DNA of 64,000 nt, from positions 41,236-105,235 of the forward strand of contig JBFMHF010000007.1 of the NCBI GenBank assembly GCA_040752975.1, given 5' to 3'. A model generated the notes under the pieces. It had not been told where the DNA came from. It saw only the letters and a program-made list of their open reading frames with translations, and did not search any database. Below are positions 25,421 to 35,459 of the stretch, in pieces. Within the stretch, counting starts at the first letter, position 1. Each line of letters opens with the position of its first letter. The position numbers were made by a program, and so were the translations under genes. This DNA is from JADLDB01 sp040752975 (GTDB lineage Bacteria > Myxococcota > Myxococcia > Myxococcales > Myxococcaceae).

Positions 25421-26559
25421 AGCACGTCGTCGTCGCCGTCCTCCTCGCGGTGTCCGTTGCAGCCCTCGGTGGCTGCAAGGACCCGAAGCTGATGGGGAAG
25501 GGCTGCAATGAAGACCGGGACTGCGGAGACCCCGCCAGCGCCTACCGCTGCGAGCCGCAGACGGGTGTCTGCTATTGCCGCACCGACGAGGCGTGCCCGG
25601 GCGCGCAGTTCTGCAACGCGGCGGGCTTCTGCCAGGACCGCGCCGGCTGCGAGAAGAACCTCGACTGCCTCGACCCGTCGCTCTTCTGCGACACGACGAG
25701 CGGGCAGTGCCTGCCGAAGGGGCGTTGCACGACGGACCTCCAGTGCGAGCTGGGGCAGGTGTGTGACACCACGAAGTCTCTGTGCGTCGAGGGATGCCGG
25801 AAGAACGGAGACTGCCCCGGGGTGAGCTGCCGGTGCGGCGACACGGCGTGCGCGTGCACGGGGACGACGGCGGAGGAATTGGCGCGCTGCACGCTCGGGG
25901 TGTGCGACCCGTACTTCTGCAGCGACTCGTCGTACTGCCGCTTCGGAGAGACGTGCGGCATGGACCCGGACGCGGGGATGACGCGGGCGAGCTGCTTCAA
26001 TGACTACGACACCAACCGCCGGCCGTACTGCGACAACTGCAGCTTCGGCGGCGGCGTCGAGGTGTGCGGCACGGGGCCCAACTACTGCCTCATCGACACG
26101 CGGCACCCGGGGAACTCCTTCTGCGGCGCGGACTGCTCGAGCGGCCAGAGCTGCCCGCGCGGCTACTCGTGCCAGGACGTCATCGTCGTCTTCACCCAGT
26201 GGGCGTGCACGCGGTCGAACCCGGCGTGCCCCATCAACACGGCGCTGCCCTGCGCGACGGACGAGGAGTGCAAGCGCGGCGGCACCTGCGTCAAGGCGCC
26301 GGGCATGCCCAACGGCTACTGCGCGGGGAAGTGCGCGGTGGACGAGGGCGACGAGAATGGCTTCTGCACCTGCCAGGTGGACTCGGACTGCGCGCAGGAG
26401 TCGTGCAGCGCGGGCGAGTGCAGCATCAGCCGGAAGCCCTGCGTGACGGGCGATGACTGTCGCTCCATCCGCTGCGTGGACTTCCAGGGCGGCGGCGGGT
26501 GCCTCGTGGGGCAGAACTGCGCGCCGGCGAACGGACTCTCGTGTGTCGAAGTGAAGTAG
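25417..26559 (+). CDS. Cys-rich lipoprotein (last gene of five-lipoprotein operon)
   Basis: This 380-residue lipoprotein (signal MKHVVVAVLLAVSVAALGGC, Cys20) is almost wholly made of Cys-rich repeats: more than 50 cysteines, typically CNEDRDCGDP..CEPQTGVC, CTTDLQCELGQVC, CATDEECKRGGTC. No enzymatic motif is visible. It resembles the N-terminal half of the third gene in this operon, so the two may be paralogous parts of one structure. Folding needs an oxidising periplasm. ATG 25417 overlaps the previous stop. A terminator-like hairpin begins nine bases after the stop. Confidence 0.87.
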   Translation: MKHVVVAVLLAVSVAALGGCKDPKLMGKGCNEDRDCGDPASAYRCEPQTGVCYCRTDEACPGAQFCNAAGFCQDRAGCEKNLDCLDPSLFCDTTSGQCLPKGRCTTDLQCELGQVCDTTKSLCVEGCRKNGDCPGVSCRCGDTACACTGTTAEELARCTLGVCDPYFCSDSSYCRFGETCGMDPDAGMTRASCFNDYDTNRRPYCDNCSFGGGVEVCGTGPNYCLIDTRHPGNSFCGADCSSGQSCPRGYSCQDVIVVFTQWACTRSNPACPINTALPCATDEECKRGGTCVKAPGMPNGYCAGKCAVDEGDENGFCTCQVDSDCAQESCSAGECSISRKPCVTGDDCRSIRCVDFQGGGGCLVGQNCAPANGLSCVEVK

Positions 26560-26567
26560 GCGCTCCT

Positions 26568-26594
26568 CTCGTGGGCCGCCTTGTGCGGCACGAG
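26568..26594 (+). terminator. Hairpin after the five-lipoprotein operon
   Basis: CTCGTG plus CCGC (26568-26579, with a two-base bulge) pairs with GCGG plus CACGAG (26585-26594) around a five-base loop, a 10-bp GC-rich stem. It starts nine bases after the operon's last stop. There is no U-tract, as is common in high-GC genomes. Confidence 0.5.
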
Positions 26595-26655
26595 TCGTCG
26601 AGTCAGGACCGCGGCGTCGACGCGTCGGCGAGGCCACCTTCGCGGAGTGCCTCCG

Positions 26656-26890
26656 ATGGACGATGACGAGGTCGTGGCTGCGCTTCGGGAACTCAGCTCG
26701 TGACGTTCTTCAAGCGCGCGTTTCCCGAGACGCAAGGCCGATGCGCTCGCGAGCGATCGTCAGGCTGAACACGTCGCGCAGCAGCGCCTGGAGTTGCAGG
26801 CGAAGGAGAACGGGACCGACATCGAGCATGTCTTGGACCTGCTGCAGAGCCGCGCCTGCTTGCGCGAAGCCGCTGGCCGACGGCCGACAA
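26656..26890 (+). pseudogene. Frameshifted remnant of a small coding region
   Basis: Pieces with coding character but no intact frame lie here. ATG 26656 gives MDDDEVVAALRELSS and stops at 26703. GTG 26700 reads FFKRAFPETQ, then the coding character moves to another frame as ADALASDRQAEHVAQQRLELQ followed by KENGTDIEHVLDLLQ (about 26737-26846). Joined, they look like a helical protein of roughly 80-90 residues that has lost at least one base. I cannot name the family. The rest of the gap 26595-26655 shows nothing. Confidence 0.4.
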
Positions 26891-26903
26891 GATCCGGTGT
26901 GTT

Positions 26904-27617
26904 TCACCGACCGACGGGGGCCGCTGAGCGCGACATGGTCTGACCGGAGCCCCGGTAGTAGCGCCAGAGCATGTAACTCGCGACCGCGCCCAGCAGATGC
27001 CACGCCGCGTGGCCCTGCACCAGGCTGTCGGGCGCGCACCACGTGTGCGTCAGGTCCATCACCCAGATGAAGAAGGCCACGCCCTGCACGGCGGCCGCGC
27101 CGAGGAGCATCGACAGGGGCCAGTCGCGAAGCGTGCGCCGGCGGAGCAGCACCTCCGTCACCACGATGCTGCCCAGCGCCAGCCCGAAGGCGTAGCGCCG
27201 CAGCACCGGCACGGCGAGGAGCAGCACGCCCAGCACGACGTTCAACCCGACGTAGACGAGGCCAAAGCGCCTCGGCGCCCCCGGCCGCAGCGCATCCACG
27301 TTCACCGCCACCGCCAGCAGCGCGAGCAGGTACATCGACTGCACGTCCAGCGACTGCCCGAGGAAGGTGAGGGACGCGTGGTAGAAGGCGCTCGTCGCCC
27401 CGACGAGGAAGACGGCCACCGCGAAGGTCGCCGCCTCCACGGGACGCAAGCCGCGCGCGTCGCGTCTGCGGAACAACTCCACCGCCATCACCAGCCCCGC
27501 CACACAGAAGCCGAGGCTCGACCACGAGTTCGCCGGCTGGCGCACCACACCGTCGTGAATCGCCTCGCAGAAGCACGAGTCGGGCATGCACGTCGCTTGA
27601 CGCCAGGTGTCCCACAT
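26904..27617 (-). CDS. CREST-superfamily ceramidase-like membrane protein
   Basis: This 237-residue protein has seven predicted membrane helices. It shows the scattered metal-site motifs of the CREST superfamily (alkaline ceramidases, PAQR receptors): Glu18 with Asn30 in RQPANSW, Ser76-x3-His80 in SAFYHAS, Asp91, and His203-x3-His207 in HAAWH. These would bind zinc in a transmembrane amidase site. Members hydrolyse ceramide in eukaryotes; the bacterial function is less certain. ATG 27617 is taken; ATG 27587 is also possible, but a start there would drop only ten residues. Its presence in the same window as two secreted neutral-ceramidase-like proteins is notable. Confidence 0.82.
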   Translation of the reverse strand: MWDTWRQATCMPDSCFCEAIHDGVVRQPANSWSSLGFCVAGLVMAVELFRRRDARGLRPVEAATFAVAVFLVGATSAFYHASLTFLGQSLDVQSMYLLALLAVAVNVDALRPGAPRRFGLVYVGLNVVLGVLLLAVPVLRRYAFGLALGSIVVTEVLLRRRTLRDWPLSMLLGAAAVQGVAFFIWVMDLTHTWCAPDSLVQGHAAWHLLGAVASYMLWRYYRGSGQTMSRSAAPVGR

Positions 27618-27878
27618 GGCGCCGGAGTGTCTCCGACGAGTCAGCGCGCAGCCATCGGTGAAGCGACTCGAAATCGCGCCAAACGTTTACGCACCGCGCG
27701 TGGTGCGGCCTGCTCGCGCGCCCGTCCTCTTCCAGGTCGTCGCCGTCACTCACCTCGTCAGCAGACCGAAGAAGGGCGCCGCCCGTGCACCTGCCTCGAC
27801 GCGGCCAGCGCGCTTGTCCGCGTGAACGGATTGAGGGCGCAGGGAATCGCCCCTGTTGTTGGAGTAGACTTCAGACGC
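27618..27878. other. Intergenic region with a dyad
   Basis: No gene is supported in these 261 bases. AAACGTTT (27681-27688) is a perfect palindrome, and CGCACC (27690-27695) pairs with GGTGCG (27702-27707). This could be a regulatory dyad for either divergent neighbour, or chance. Confidence 0.3.
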
Positions 27879-28118
27879 ATGAGTGGTGCGGACCAGCGAG
27901 CAGCGCGGGCGGCGGCCCGGTCGACCTGGCCGGGTGGAAAGGTGGGGCTCGACGACCTCTCTCATGAGGAGGATTTGAGCGCGTCCACCACGGTCGAGCA
28001 GCGCCTGGCCATGATGTGGGAACTCGCGCTCGCCGCATGGTCGCTGCAAGGCCAACCACTCCCCACCTACTCGCGCTCCGAGATGCCCGGGCGCGTGCTG
28101 CGGCCCGACGACCGATGA
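27879..28118 (+). CDS. Small helical protein of a two-gene module (partner gene truncated)
   Basis: This 79-residue soluble protein contains DLSASTTVEQRLAMMWEL, AAWSLQGQPLPTYSR and EMPGRVLRP. This pattern of a short acidic start, one long helix and a basic Pro/Arg tail is familiar to me from small myxobacterial proteins encoded just before nucleotidyltransferase-fold (DUF6036-like) genes, which resemble toxin-antitoxin pairs. That link is from memory and not tested. The stop overlaps the next start as ATGA, but that second gene is broken after 19 codons. Start ATG 27879 has a GGAG 16 bases upstream, which is far. Confidence 0.6.
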   Translation: MSGADQRAARAAARSTWPGGKVGLDDLSHEEDLSASTTVEQRLAMMWELALAAWSLQGQPLPTYSRSEMPGRVLRPDDR

Positions 28119-28174
28119 GCGTCGACGCGGGCCTCAACCCCGACTTCCTCGACCTGCTCGAGCGACAGAAGTGA
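28115..28174 (+). pseudogene. 19-codon stub of the partner gene
   Basis: ATG 28115 overlaps the stop of the small helical gene and reads MSVDAGLNPDFLDLLERQK before TGA 28172. NPDF-x-DLL at the N terminus is the usual opening of nucleotidyltransferase-fold proteins of such modules, which normally continue for 150-200 residues. The remainder is missing: one base later the oppositely oriented outer-membrane gene ends. I read this as a deletion junction. Confidence 0.55.
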
Positions 28175-28175
28175 G

Positions 28176-28643
28176 TCAGAACGTGTAGCCGACGTTCAGC
28201 CCGGGCACGAGGCTCAGCCCCTGCACGTTGAGCCCGCCCAGCAGGTTGAAGAAGAGCGAGAAGGCCCACTTGCCCAGGAAGAAGGTCGCGCCCGGCCCGC
28301 CCCCGAGGAAGAGCTGCGCCTCGGAGAATTTGAGGCCCGGTTGGTCCTCGATGAAGACGACGTTGAGGTCCAGGCCCCAGTGCTCGACCAGCAGGTAGTC
28401 CAGCGTCGACACCACCACGAAGCCGCCGCGCATCTGGTCGAAGCTCCACTCGATGGATACGGAGCCGACGAAGGAAAACCCCTTGCCGATGGGCACCGCC
28501 ACCGAGCCGCCTGCGTAGACGTAGAAGCCGCCGTGCGCGGGCGGCAGCAGCACCACCTCGAGCACGCCGACGCCCACGCCGAAGTCCACCGCGTGCGCAA
28601 CGGGCGCGGTCAACAGCACCGACAGGACGAGGGCTCGGGTCAC
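28176..28643 (-). CDS. Small outer-membrane beta-barrel-like protein
   Basis: The 155-residue product has a signal peptide (MTRALVLSVLLTAPVAHA, cut before VDFG) and a mature part of alternating hydrophobic strands with many Gly and aromatic residues (GGFYVYAGGSVAVPI, FVGSVSIEWSF), ending in a C-terminal Phe (NVGYTF). That is typical of an eight-stranded barrel. The function is not visible. GTG 28643 is the start and overlaps the stop of an upstream small frame as GTGA. Confidence 0.75.
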   Translation of the reverse strand: MTRALVLSVLLTAPVAHAVDFGVGVGVLEVVLLPPAHGGFYVYAGGSVAVPIGKGFSFVGSVSIEWSFDQMRGGFVVVSTLDYLLVEHWGLDLNVVFIEDQPGLKFSEAQLFLGGGPGATFFLGKWAFSLFFNLLGGLNVQGLSLVPGLNVGYTF

Positions 28644-28846
28644 GCGAAGTCAGTCGGAGCGAGGCGCCCGCGCGAGGATTCCGTCTTCTCGCTCGCCAAC
28701 ACCTCGCGCAGCGTCACGTGCTTCCACACCTCACGGGCCCCTGCCACTGCGCGCGGCCTCGTGTCCTTGTGCCGCAGACGGGCGCGGAGGTCCGCGTCGC
28801 TCACCTCGACGTCCCAGAGGAACCACGGGCGACCCGCCGCCACCAT
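28640..28846 (-). CDS. Small protein, possibly shortened module component
   Basis: The frame from ATG 28846 gives 68 residues (GTG 28876 would give 78). RPWFLWDVEVSDADLRARL and DVW/EVWKHVTLREVL-type wording (here AREVWKHVTLREVLAS) are what I remember from myxobacterial antitoxin-like proteins paired with nucleotidyltransferase genes; here the region between these two motifs looks about ten residues shorter than expected. No ribosome-binding site is clear. The GTGA overlap with the outer-membrane gene argues that it may still be translated. Confidence 0.45.
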   Translation of the reverse strand: MVAAGRPWFLWDVEVSDADLRARLRHKDTRPRAVAGAREVWKHVTLREVLASEKTESSRGRLAPTDFA

Positions 28847-28903
28847 GGGCGTGAGTGTAGTGCCAGCGCCGCGCACTGGCGACTTGCTCTACCATCAGGC
28901 GCC

Positions 28904-29326
28904 ATGGCCGCTCGGCTGCTCGTCGTCCTCGCTCTGGCGGTCGCGTCGTGCACCTCGCGCTCGTTCGACACGCGCTCTGCCACGCTGTCCACCGCGAAGG
29001 ACCGCGTCGCCTTCTTCTGCGCGGCGGTGATGTGCCCCTCCCGCCCCGACGACGTCGCGTTTCACATCGTTCATGAAGAGGCCCTCTTCGGACCGGGCGA
29101 CACCACCGTGCACGCGGTGGTGAAGCTGCCCGCCGCCGACCTCGCGAAGTGGTCGAAGGGCTGTGAGTCGGCCGGAGTGGATGCTCGGCCCGCCTGGCTC
29201 CAGGAGGTGCTGCAGGGTACTGGCTGGAAGCCGACGACGGCGCCCGACACCGTCCGGTGTGGACAGCAGACCCGCGTCATTCACGTGAAGGATGGGCTCG
29301 TGATTCTCACCGATGAACGGCGCTGA
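28904..29326 (+). CDS. Small lipoprotein of unknown function
   Basis: This 140-residue protein has a lipoprotein signal (ARLLVVLALAVASC, Cys16). The mature domain contains four more Cys (FFCAAVMCPS, KGCES, VRCGQQ), probably two disulfides, and no motif I can place. ATG 28904 starts just before the signal. Its last 20 bases overlap the 3' end of the convergent DUF6544-like gene. Confidence 0.75.
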   Translation: MAARLLVVLALAVASCTSRSFDTRSATLSTAKDRVAFFCAAVMCPSRPDDVAFHIVHEEALFGPGDTTVHAVVKLPAADLAKWSKGCESAGVDARPAWLQEVLQGTGWKPTTAPDTVRCGQQTRVIHVKDGLVILTDERR

Positions 29327-30455
29327 GCGGGGTCTTCTCCTCTTCCCCGCTGCGGGCGAGGGAGAGGTTGTACTCCACGTCCACCAACTCGAAGACGCCG
29401 TAGGTCCAGTCGCCGCCGGGCTCGTGCCACACCGCCTCTCCCACCTTCGGCAGCCGCAGCCCCCGCTTCGTCACGTAGCCCGACACCGGCGTCGACCACG
29501 GGAAGTTCTCGTACTTCGTCCCGTCGGCCGACTTGAAGCGATGCTCGCTGCGGAAGTTCACCAGGTCGCCGTCTTCGTTGAAGAAGAGCCGCGCCGACAC
29601 CACATGGGGCCCGTTGGTGAACGTCACCGTCACCTCGCGCTCCGCCGCGTCCGAGAAGGTGAAGCGTGGATCCACCAGCGCGCCCGGCGCCATCAGGCAG
29701 AAGTCGTTCAGCACCGTCACCGTCTCCGAGCGGCTCATCGTCTCTCCCCGCGCGTCCGCCACCGTCACCAACTCCGCGGCCTTCACCTCCATCGTCGCCT
29801 CGGTCCCCAGGTACCGGTGCAGCGCCACGAAGGGGACTCCCAACATCGACGCCTTCATCAGGAAGAGCCGCCGCACCGGCTCCACCGTGTTCACCTGCTC
29901 CGTCGGCGCCGTCATCCACGCGCTGTCCGGGCTCTGCCGCATCTTCGCGTTCCAGGTGATGCGGAAGTTCTGCACCCGCGGCTGGCCCACCACGCCCACA
30001 CGCCGCAGGAACTTCTGCAACACCGGAGGCAGCGGCTGGAGGTCCTCGTCCTTCAACACCGGCTGCGGCTTTACGTCGGCCAGCGCCTCGGCCACGGCCC
30101 GCTCGTACACCCGCGGGTAGCTCGACTCCCTCAAGCCCAACAGCGAGACGACGAGCGGCACCGCCAGCAGCACGTTCGCCACCGTGCCGAACTTCGCGTC
30201 GCTCCAGGAGGTGATGATCAACACCTGCGACAGCGCCACGCCCACCAGCGCCGGTCCCCACCACGTGCCCGGCACCGCCGCGACGAGCACCGCCGCCGTC
30301 ACCAGCAGCACCGCCGCCATCAGCCACAGCACCCCGACAGGGCGCGAGATGGGCTGCTTGAGCGCCGACACCCCCGCGCGGCCGAACGCCTTCACGAAGC
30401 CCAGGAGGTGGATGAGGCCGTGCACCGCGAGGAGGGCGACGAGCACGTAGCGCAT
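29307..30455 (-). CDS. Membrane protein with DUF6544-like C-terminal domain
   Basis: Residues 1-115 of this 382-residue protein form four membrane helices (LVALLAVHGLIHLLGFV at the start). The C-terminal 250 residues form a soluble beta-rich domain with FLRRVGVVGQPRV, FRITWNAKMRQSPDSAWM, FPWSTPVSGYV and WTYGVFELVDVEYN, matching my memory of the DUF6544/DUF6920 family. The function of that family is not known to me. Monocistronic by position; the start ATG 30455 is directly before the first helix. Confidence 0.8.
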   Translation of the reverse strand: MRYVLVALLAVHGLIHLLGFVKAFGRAGVSALKQPISRPVGVLWLMAAVLLVTAAVLVAAVPGTWWGPALVGVALSQVLIITSWSDAKFGTVANVLLAVPLVVSLLGLRESSYPRVYERAVAEALADVKPQPVLKDEDLQPLPPVLQKFLRRVGVVGQPRVQNFRITWNAKMRQSPDSAWMTAPTEQVNTVEPVRRLFLMKASMLGVPFVALHRYLGTEATMEVKAAELVTVADARGETMSRSETVTVLNDFCLMAPGALVDPRFTFSDAAEREVTVTFTNGPHVVSARLFFNEDGDLVNFRSEHRFKSADGTKYENFPWSTPVSGYVTKRGLRLPKVGEAVWHEPGGDWTYGVFELVDVEYNLSLARSGEEEKTPLSAVHR

Positions 30456-30491
30456 GCGCTCGCCGCGTGCATCGGGCGCGCCTGAGGTCTT

Positions 30492-30529
30492 CCCCTCTCC
30501 CCGACCCTCTCCCCCGATGGGGGAGAGGG
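30492..30529. repeat. CCCTCTCCCC direct repeat and 11-bp hairpin
   Basis: CCCCTCTCCCC (30492-30502) is followed by CCCTCTCCCCC (30505-30515), whose exact reverse complement is at 30519-30529 after the loop GAT. The 11-bp GC stem lies in the divergent gap between the DUF6544-like gene and the metallophosphoesterase gene. It is the type of dispersed intergenic repeat often seen in high-GC genomes; a second hairpin of similar design ends the window. Confidence 0.75.
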
Positions 30530-30589
30530 GGATTTGCGCCCACGCGCAGACGTTGCGCGCGTCACGGACCTGCTACAAGCCCTCCACGC

Positions 30590-31330
30590 ATGCGGCTGTT
30601 CGCCATCGGAGACACGCACCTCCCGTCCACCCGGAACAAGGACATGCACCGCTTCGGGTGGAACGAGCACCCGCTGCCCTTGCAGCGTGCGTGGGACGAG
30701 AAGGTCCGCCCCGACGACGCCATCATCATCGCCGGCGACATCAGCTGGGCCACGCGCCCCAACGAGGTGATGGCCGACCTCGCGTGGCTCGACGCGCGCC
30801 CGGGGAAGAAGGTGCTGCTCCGCGGCAACCACGACTTCTGGTGGGGCGACTCCACCGCGAAGCTGAAGAAGCTGTTCGAGCCCTTCTCGTCCTTCGTCGG
30901 CTTCATCCAGAACTCGGCCGTCGAGGTGGGCCCGTACGTCATCGCCGGCTCCCGCCTGTGGACCACGCCCGAAGCGCCTCCCATGCCCGGCGGGGAGATG
31001 GGCGACGAGGCTCCCAAGGCCGACTTCGTCGAGCGCGAGGTGAATCGCCTCACCCTCTCCATCGAGGACGCGAAGAAGCGCGAGGCGAAGGCGACGGGCC
31101 CGCGGGTGCGCATCTGTGCGGTGCACTTTCCGCCGCTGTATTCCAACGGCCTCGAGACGGCCTTCTCCCGCGCGCTCGAGCCATGGCAGCCGGCGGTGTG
31201 CGTGTACGGACACCTGCACGGCCCGGGCATCGTCGCGGGCTTCGTCGGAGAGCGCGCGGGCGTGAAGTACGTGCTGGCCTCCTGCGACGCGGCGGGTTTC
31301 TCTCCGGTGCTGTTACATGAGGGGGCGTGA
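30590..31330 (+). CDS. Calcineurin-like metallophosphoesterase
   Basis: This 246-residue protein has the complete dinuclear metal signature: GDTH (Asp8, His10), GDISW (Asp50), GNHDFWWGD (Asn80, His81), a His in CAVHFPP and GHLHG near the C terminus. It is cytosolic. The substrate may be nucleotides, phosphodiesters or phosphoproteins; the order and short length resemble bacterial YfcE/Mre11-unrelated single-domain phosphoesterases. The stop overlaps the CxxCH protein start as GTGA, so the two are coupled. Confidence 0.92.
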   Translation: MRLFAIGDTHLPSTRNKDMHRFGWNEHPLPLQRAWDEKVRPDDAIIIAGDISWATRPNEVMADLAWLDARPGKKVLLRGNHDFWWGDSTAKLKKLFEPFSSFVGFIQNSAVEVGPYVIAGSRLWTTPEAPPMPGGEMGDEAPKADFVEREVNRLTLSIEDAKKREAKATGPRVRICAVHFPPLYSNGLETAFSRALEPWQPAVCVYGHLHGPGIVAGFVGERAGVKYVLASCDAAGFSPVLLHEGA

Positions 31331-31917
31331 GGCCGTTCGTCCGGACGGTTGGGTTGGCGTTGCTGCTCGGCTGGGCGCTGGCGCGCGCGGATGAGCCAGG
31401 TCCGTCGGCTGCCGCGCTGGTGCGCTTCCACACCGCGTGCGCCTCCTGCCACGCGCGCGAGTGTAGCGGGCGACAGAGCTTCCAATCGGGCCTCACTGCC
31501 GCCCGGGGCCACATCCTCCGCTATGCGCCTTCGGCCAACCCGGAGATGGTGCGGCAGCTCTTCGACCTCCTGGCCGAGACGAAGCGCGCCTGCCGCGTCG
31601 TTCTCCCGCCCGCGGACGTGGCCCGCCCTCGCTGGACAGCCGAGCAACTCCGCCCCTGGTTCAACCCGGACATCGACGCCTGGTTCATTCCCCTGGGCAC
31701 GGTGCACCCGCCCGGCGCGGACATCTCTCTCGAAGTCGCCCGCGCCACTGCTTCGGCCTCGGCCGAGCTGCTCGACGAGGAGCTCGAGACGCTCACGGCC
31801 GAGCCGGTGCGCGAGGGCCGCGCCCGCCTGGTCGTCGAGGCGACGGTGCCGACCCGGGTGTTTCTGCTGCTTCGCGGCGTTTCGGCGCTCCGCGGCGTCG
31901 CGCTCGAGCGAAGGTGA
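31327..31917 (+). CDS. Exported CxxCH (c-type heme) protein
   Basis: This 196-residue protein has a signal peptide (VGLALLLGWALARA, cleavage before DEPG) and one covalent heme-binding motif, CASCH (residues 38-42). The region to about residue 85 could form a small cytochrome fold, with a distal Met ligand possible in NPEMVRQLF. The C-terminal half is of unclear fold and contains many charged residues. Start GTG 31327 overlaps the metallophosphoesterase stop. The link between a phosphoesterase and a heme protein is not explained. Confidence 0.65.
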   Translation: MRPFVRTVGLALLLGWALARADEPGPSAAALVRFHTACASCHARECSGRQSFQSGLTAARGHILRYAPSANPEMVRQLFDLLAETKRACRVVLPPADVARPRWTAEQLRPWFNPDIDAWFIPLGTVHPPGADISLEVARATASASAELLDEELETLTAEPVREGRARLVVEATVPTRVFLLLRGVSALRGVALERR

Positions 31918-32061
31918 CGTGCGGGTGCGCTACCACCCGCTGCCAGCGCAGCGCAATCGCCTGATACTTCACGCGATTCCGCCCCGCCGATTTCGCTCGA
32001 CTCTTTGCACGTCCGTGGCCGGATCGGGGTCTTCCCTTCCTGCACTCGGGAGCGCGTCACC

Positions 32062-33839
<1,778 letters not shown>

Positions 33840-33840
<1 letters not shown>

Positions 33841-35459
33841 TGCAGTCCCTCTCCGACTTGAAGCGCGCGGTGGTGCTCAAGCCCGACGACGCGCAGGCGC
33901 GCTTCGAGCTGGCGGAAGCGCTCTTCGCCGAGGGGCAGTACGCGCAGGTCATCACCCAGCTCGAGAAGGCCGTGGCGCTCGATCCGGATCACGCCAACGC
34001 CCGGCGGCTCCTGGCCCGCACCTACGAGAAGGACGGCCAGGTGCCGAAGGCCATGGCGGTGCTGGAAGAGATGGTGAAGCGCGCGCCCCACGACGCTGAC
34101 GCGCGCGACGAGCTCTGCGGGTTCCTCCTGCAGCAGGGCCGCATCGACGATGCCATTCTCCACGCCTCCGAGGCGGTGCGCTTCTCGCCCGAAGACGTGA
34201 AGCGGCGGCTGATGCTGGCCGACCTCCTGTTGCAGCGCCGCCTGCCCGAACGCGCCCGAGCCATCCTCGAGGAGGCGCAGCGGTTGTTCCCCACCGACCC
34301 CCAGGTGGCGAAGGAGCTCAAGAACCTCTACGTCGAGCTGGGCGACGAGGTGGCGAGCCAGCGCGTGGCCGGCGAGCGGGACCGCGCGTACTTCCAGAAG
34401 CAGGCGAGGAGCACGCTGTCGTCTCCGCGGGTGGCGGCGCTCCTCACCTCGGCGGCCCTGAAGCGGCTGGCCGACGAGATCGCCAACGCCGACATCCCCA
34501 GCGCACACCGGGCGATGGGTGCTGTCTCGGAGGAGGCGCGCGCTCAGGCCGGCTTCCAGTTCCTCCTCGGCGAGCTGAGGCTGCTCGAGCGGTCCTTCGC
34601 CGAAGCAGAGGCGGCCTTCACCCGCGCGCTCCAAGCGAAGCCGGACCTGGGCGTGGCGTGGAACCGCCTGGGCGACCTCGCGCAGCAGAAGAACGACCTG
34701 AAGGGCGCGGTGACGCTCTACAAGAAGGCCATCCTCTTCGGCGAGGACGACGCCAACGCGTGGGAGGACCTCGGCGACATCCACGCCACGCTGGGCGAGA
34801 AAGACAAGGCCGAGAAGATGTACCGCACCGCCGCGCAGAAGGACCCGGGCGGCACGGCGGCGAAGAAGCTGGAGTCGCTCTCCGCGCCGCGGCAGGTCGA
34901 CTCGAAGCCGGCCATCGGCAAGGTGGGCGTGCTGGGGTGGAGCCCCAACGGCGGCGCCGTGTCTCCGCTCGAGGCGGTGGCGGTGGACGGCAAGGGCGAG
35001 CTCATCTTCTCCGGCAACGTCGGCCCGACGGGGAAGGAGGCGGCGGCGGTGGCCTTCTCCGTCATCAAGGCGCGCAGCCGCGACCTCGGCGTCGATGGGC
35101 TGGTGCGCACCTTCGACTTGCACCTGCACTTCACCGACACCGCCATCGGGAAGGACGGGCCGTCGGCGGGCCTCGCCTTGTTGCTCGCGGGGGTGTCGGC
35201 CTTCACGCAGCGGCCGCTCAAGCCGGCGCTGGCCGCGACGGGAGAGTTGACGCTGCACGGGGTGGTGATGGCGGTGGGCGGGATTCACGAGAAGCTGGTC
35301 GCCGCGCACCTCGCCGGGGTGAAGACGGTGCTGTTGCCGAAGCAGAACCTGAAGGACGCGCGCGCGTTGCCGGACGAGGTGACGCGTGGGCTGGAACTCA
35401 TCTTCGTCGAGTCGGTCGCCGAGGCCATCACGAAGGCACTCGCGGGGGACAAATCATGA
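33840..35459 (+). CDS. TPR protein with C-terminal Lon-type protease domain, no ATPase
   Basis: This 539-residue protein consists of TPR repeats (residues 1 to about 345; typical units include LKPDDAQARFELAEAL and AWNRLGDLAQQKNDLKGAV) and a Lon proteolytic domain (about 360-539). The domain shows IGKDGPSAGLALLLAG with Ser442 and GGIHEKLVAAHLAGVKTVLLP with Lys485. The Ser-Lys spacing of 43 equals that of E. coli Lon (Ser679, Lys722). TGELTLHG precedes the Lys as in Lon. The AAA+ ATPase and the Lon N-terminal domain are absent. A natural reading is that the TPR part receives clients from the Hsp70 encoded just upstream (start ATG 33840 overlaps its stop) and the Lon domain cuts them, without its own unfoldase. 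The stop overlaps the J-like gene start as ATGA. Confidence 0.9.

Noticed and set aside
31918..32061. CIRCE or sigma-32-like element before the DnaK-like gene
   Set aside because: Looked for the CIRCE inverted repeat TTAGCACTC/GAGTGCTAA and for a heat-shock promoter; none found.
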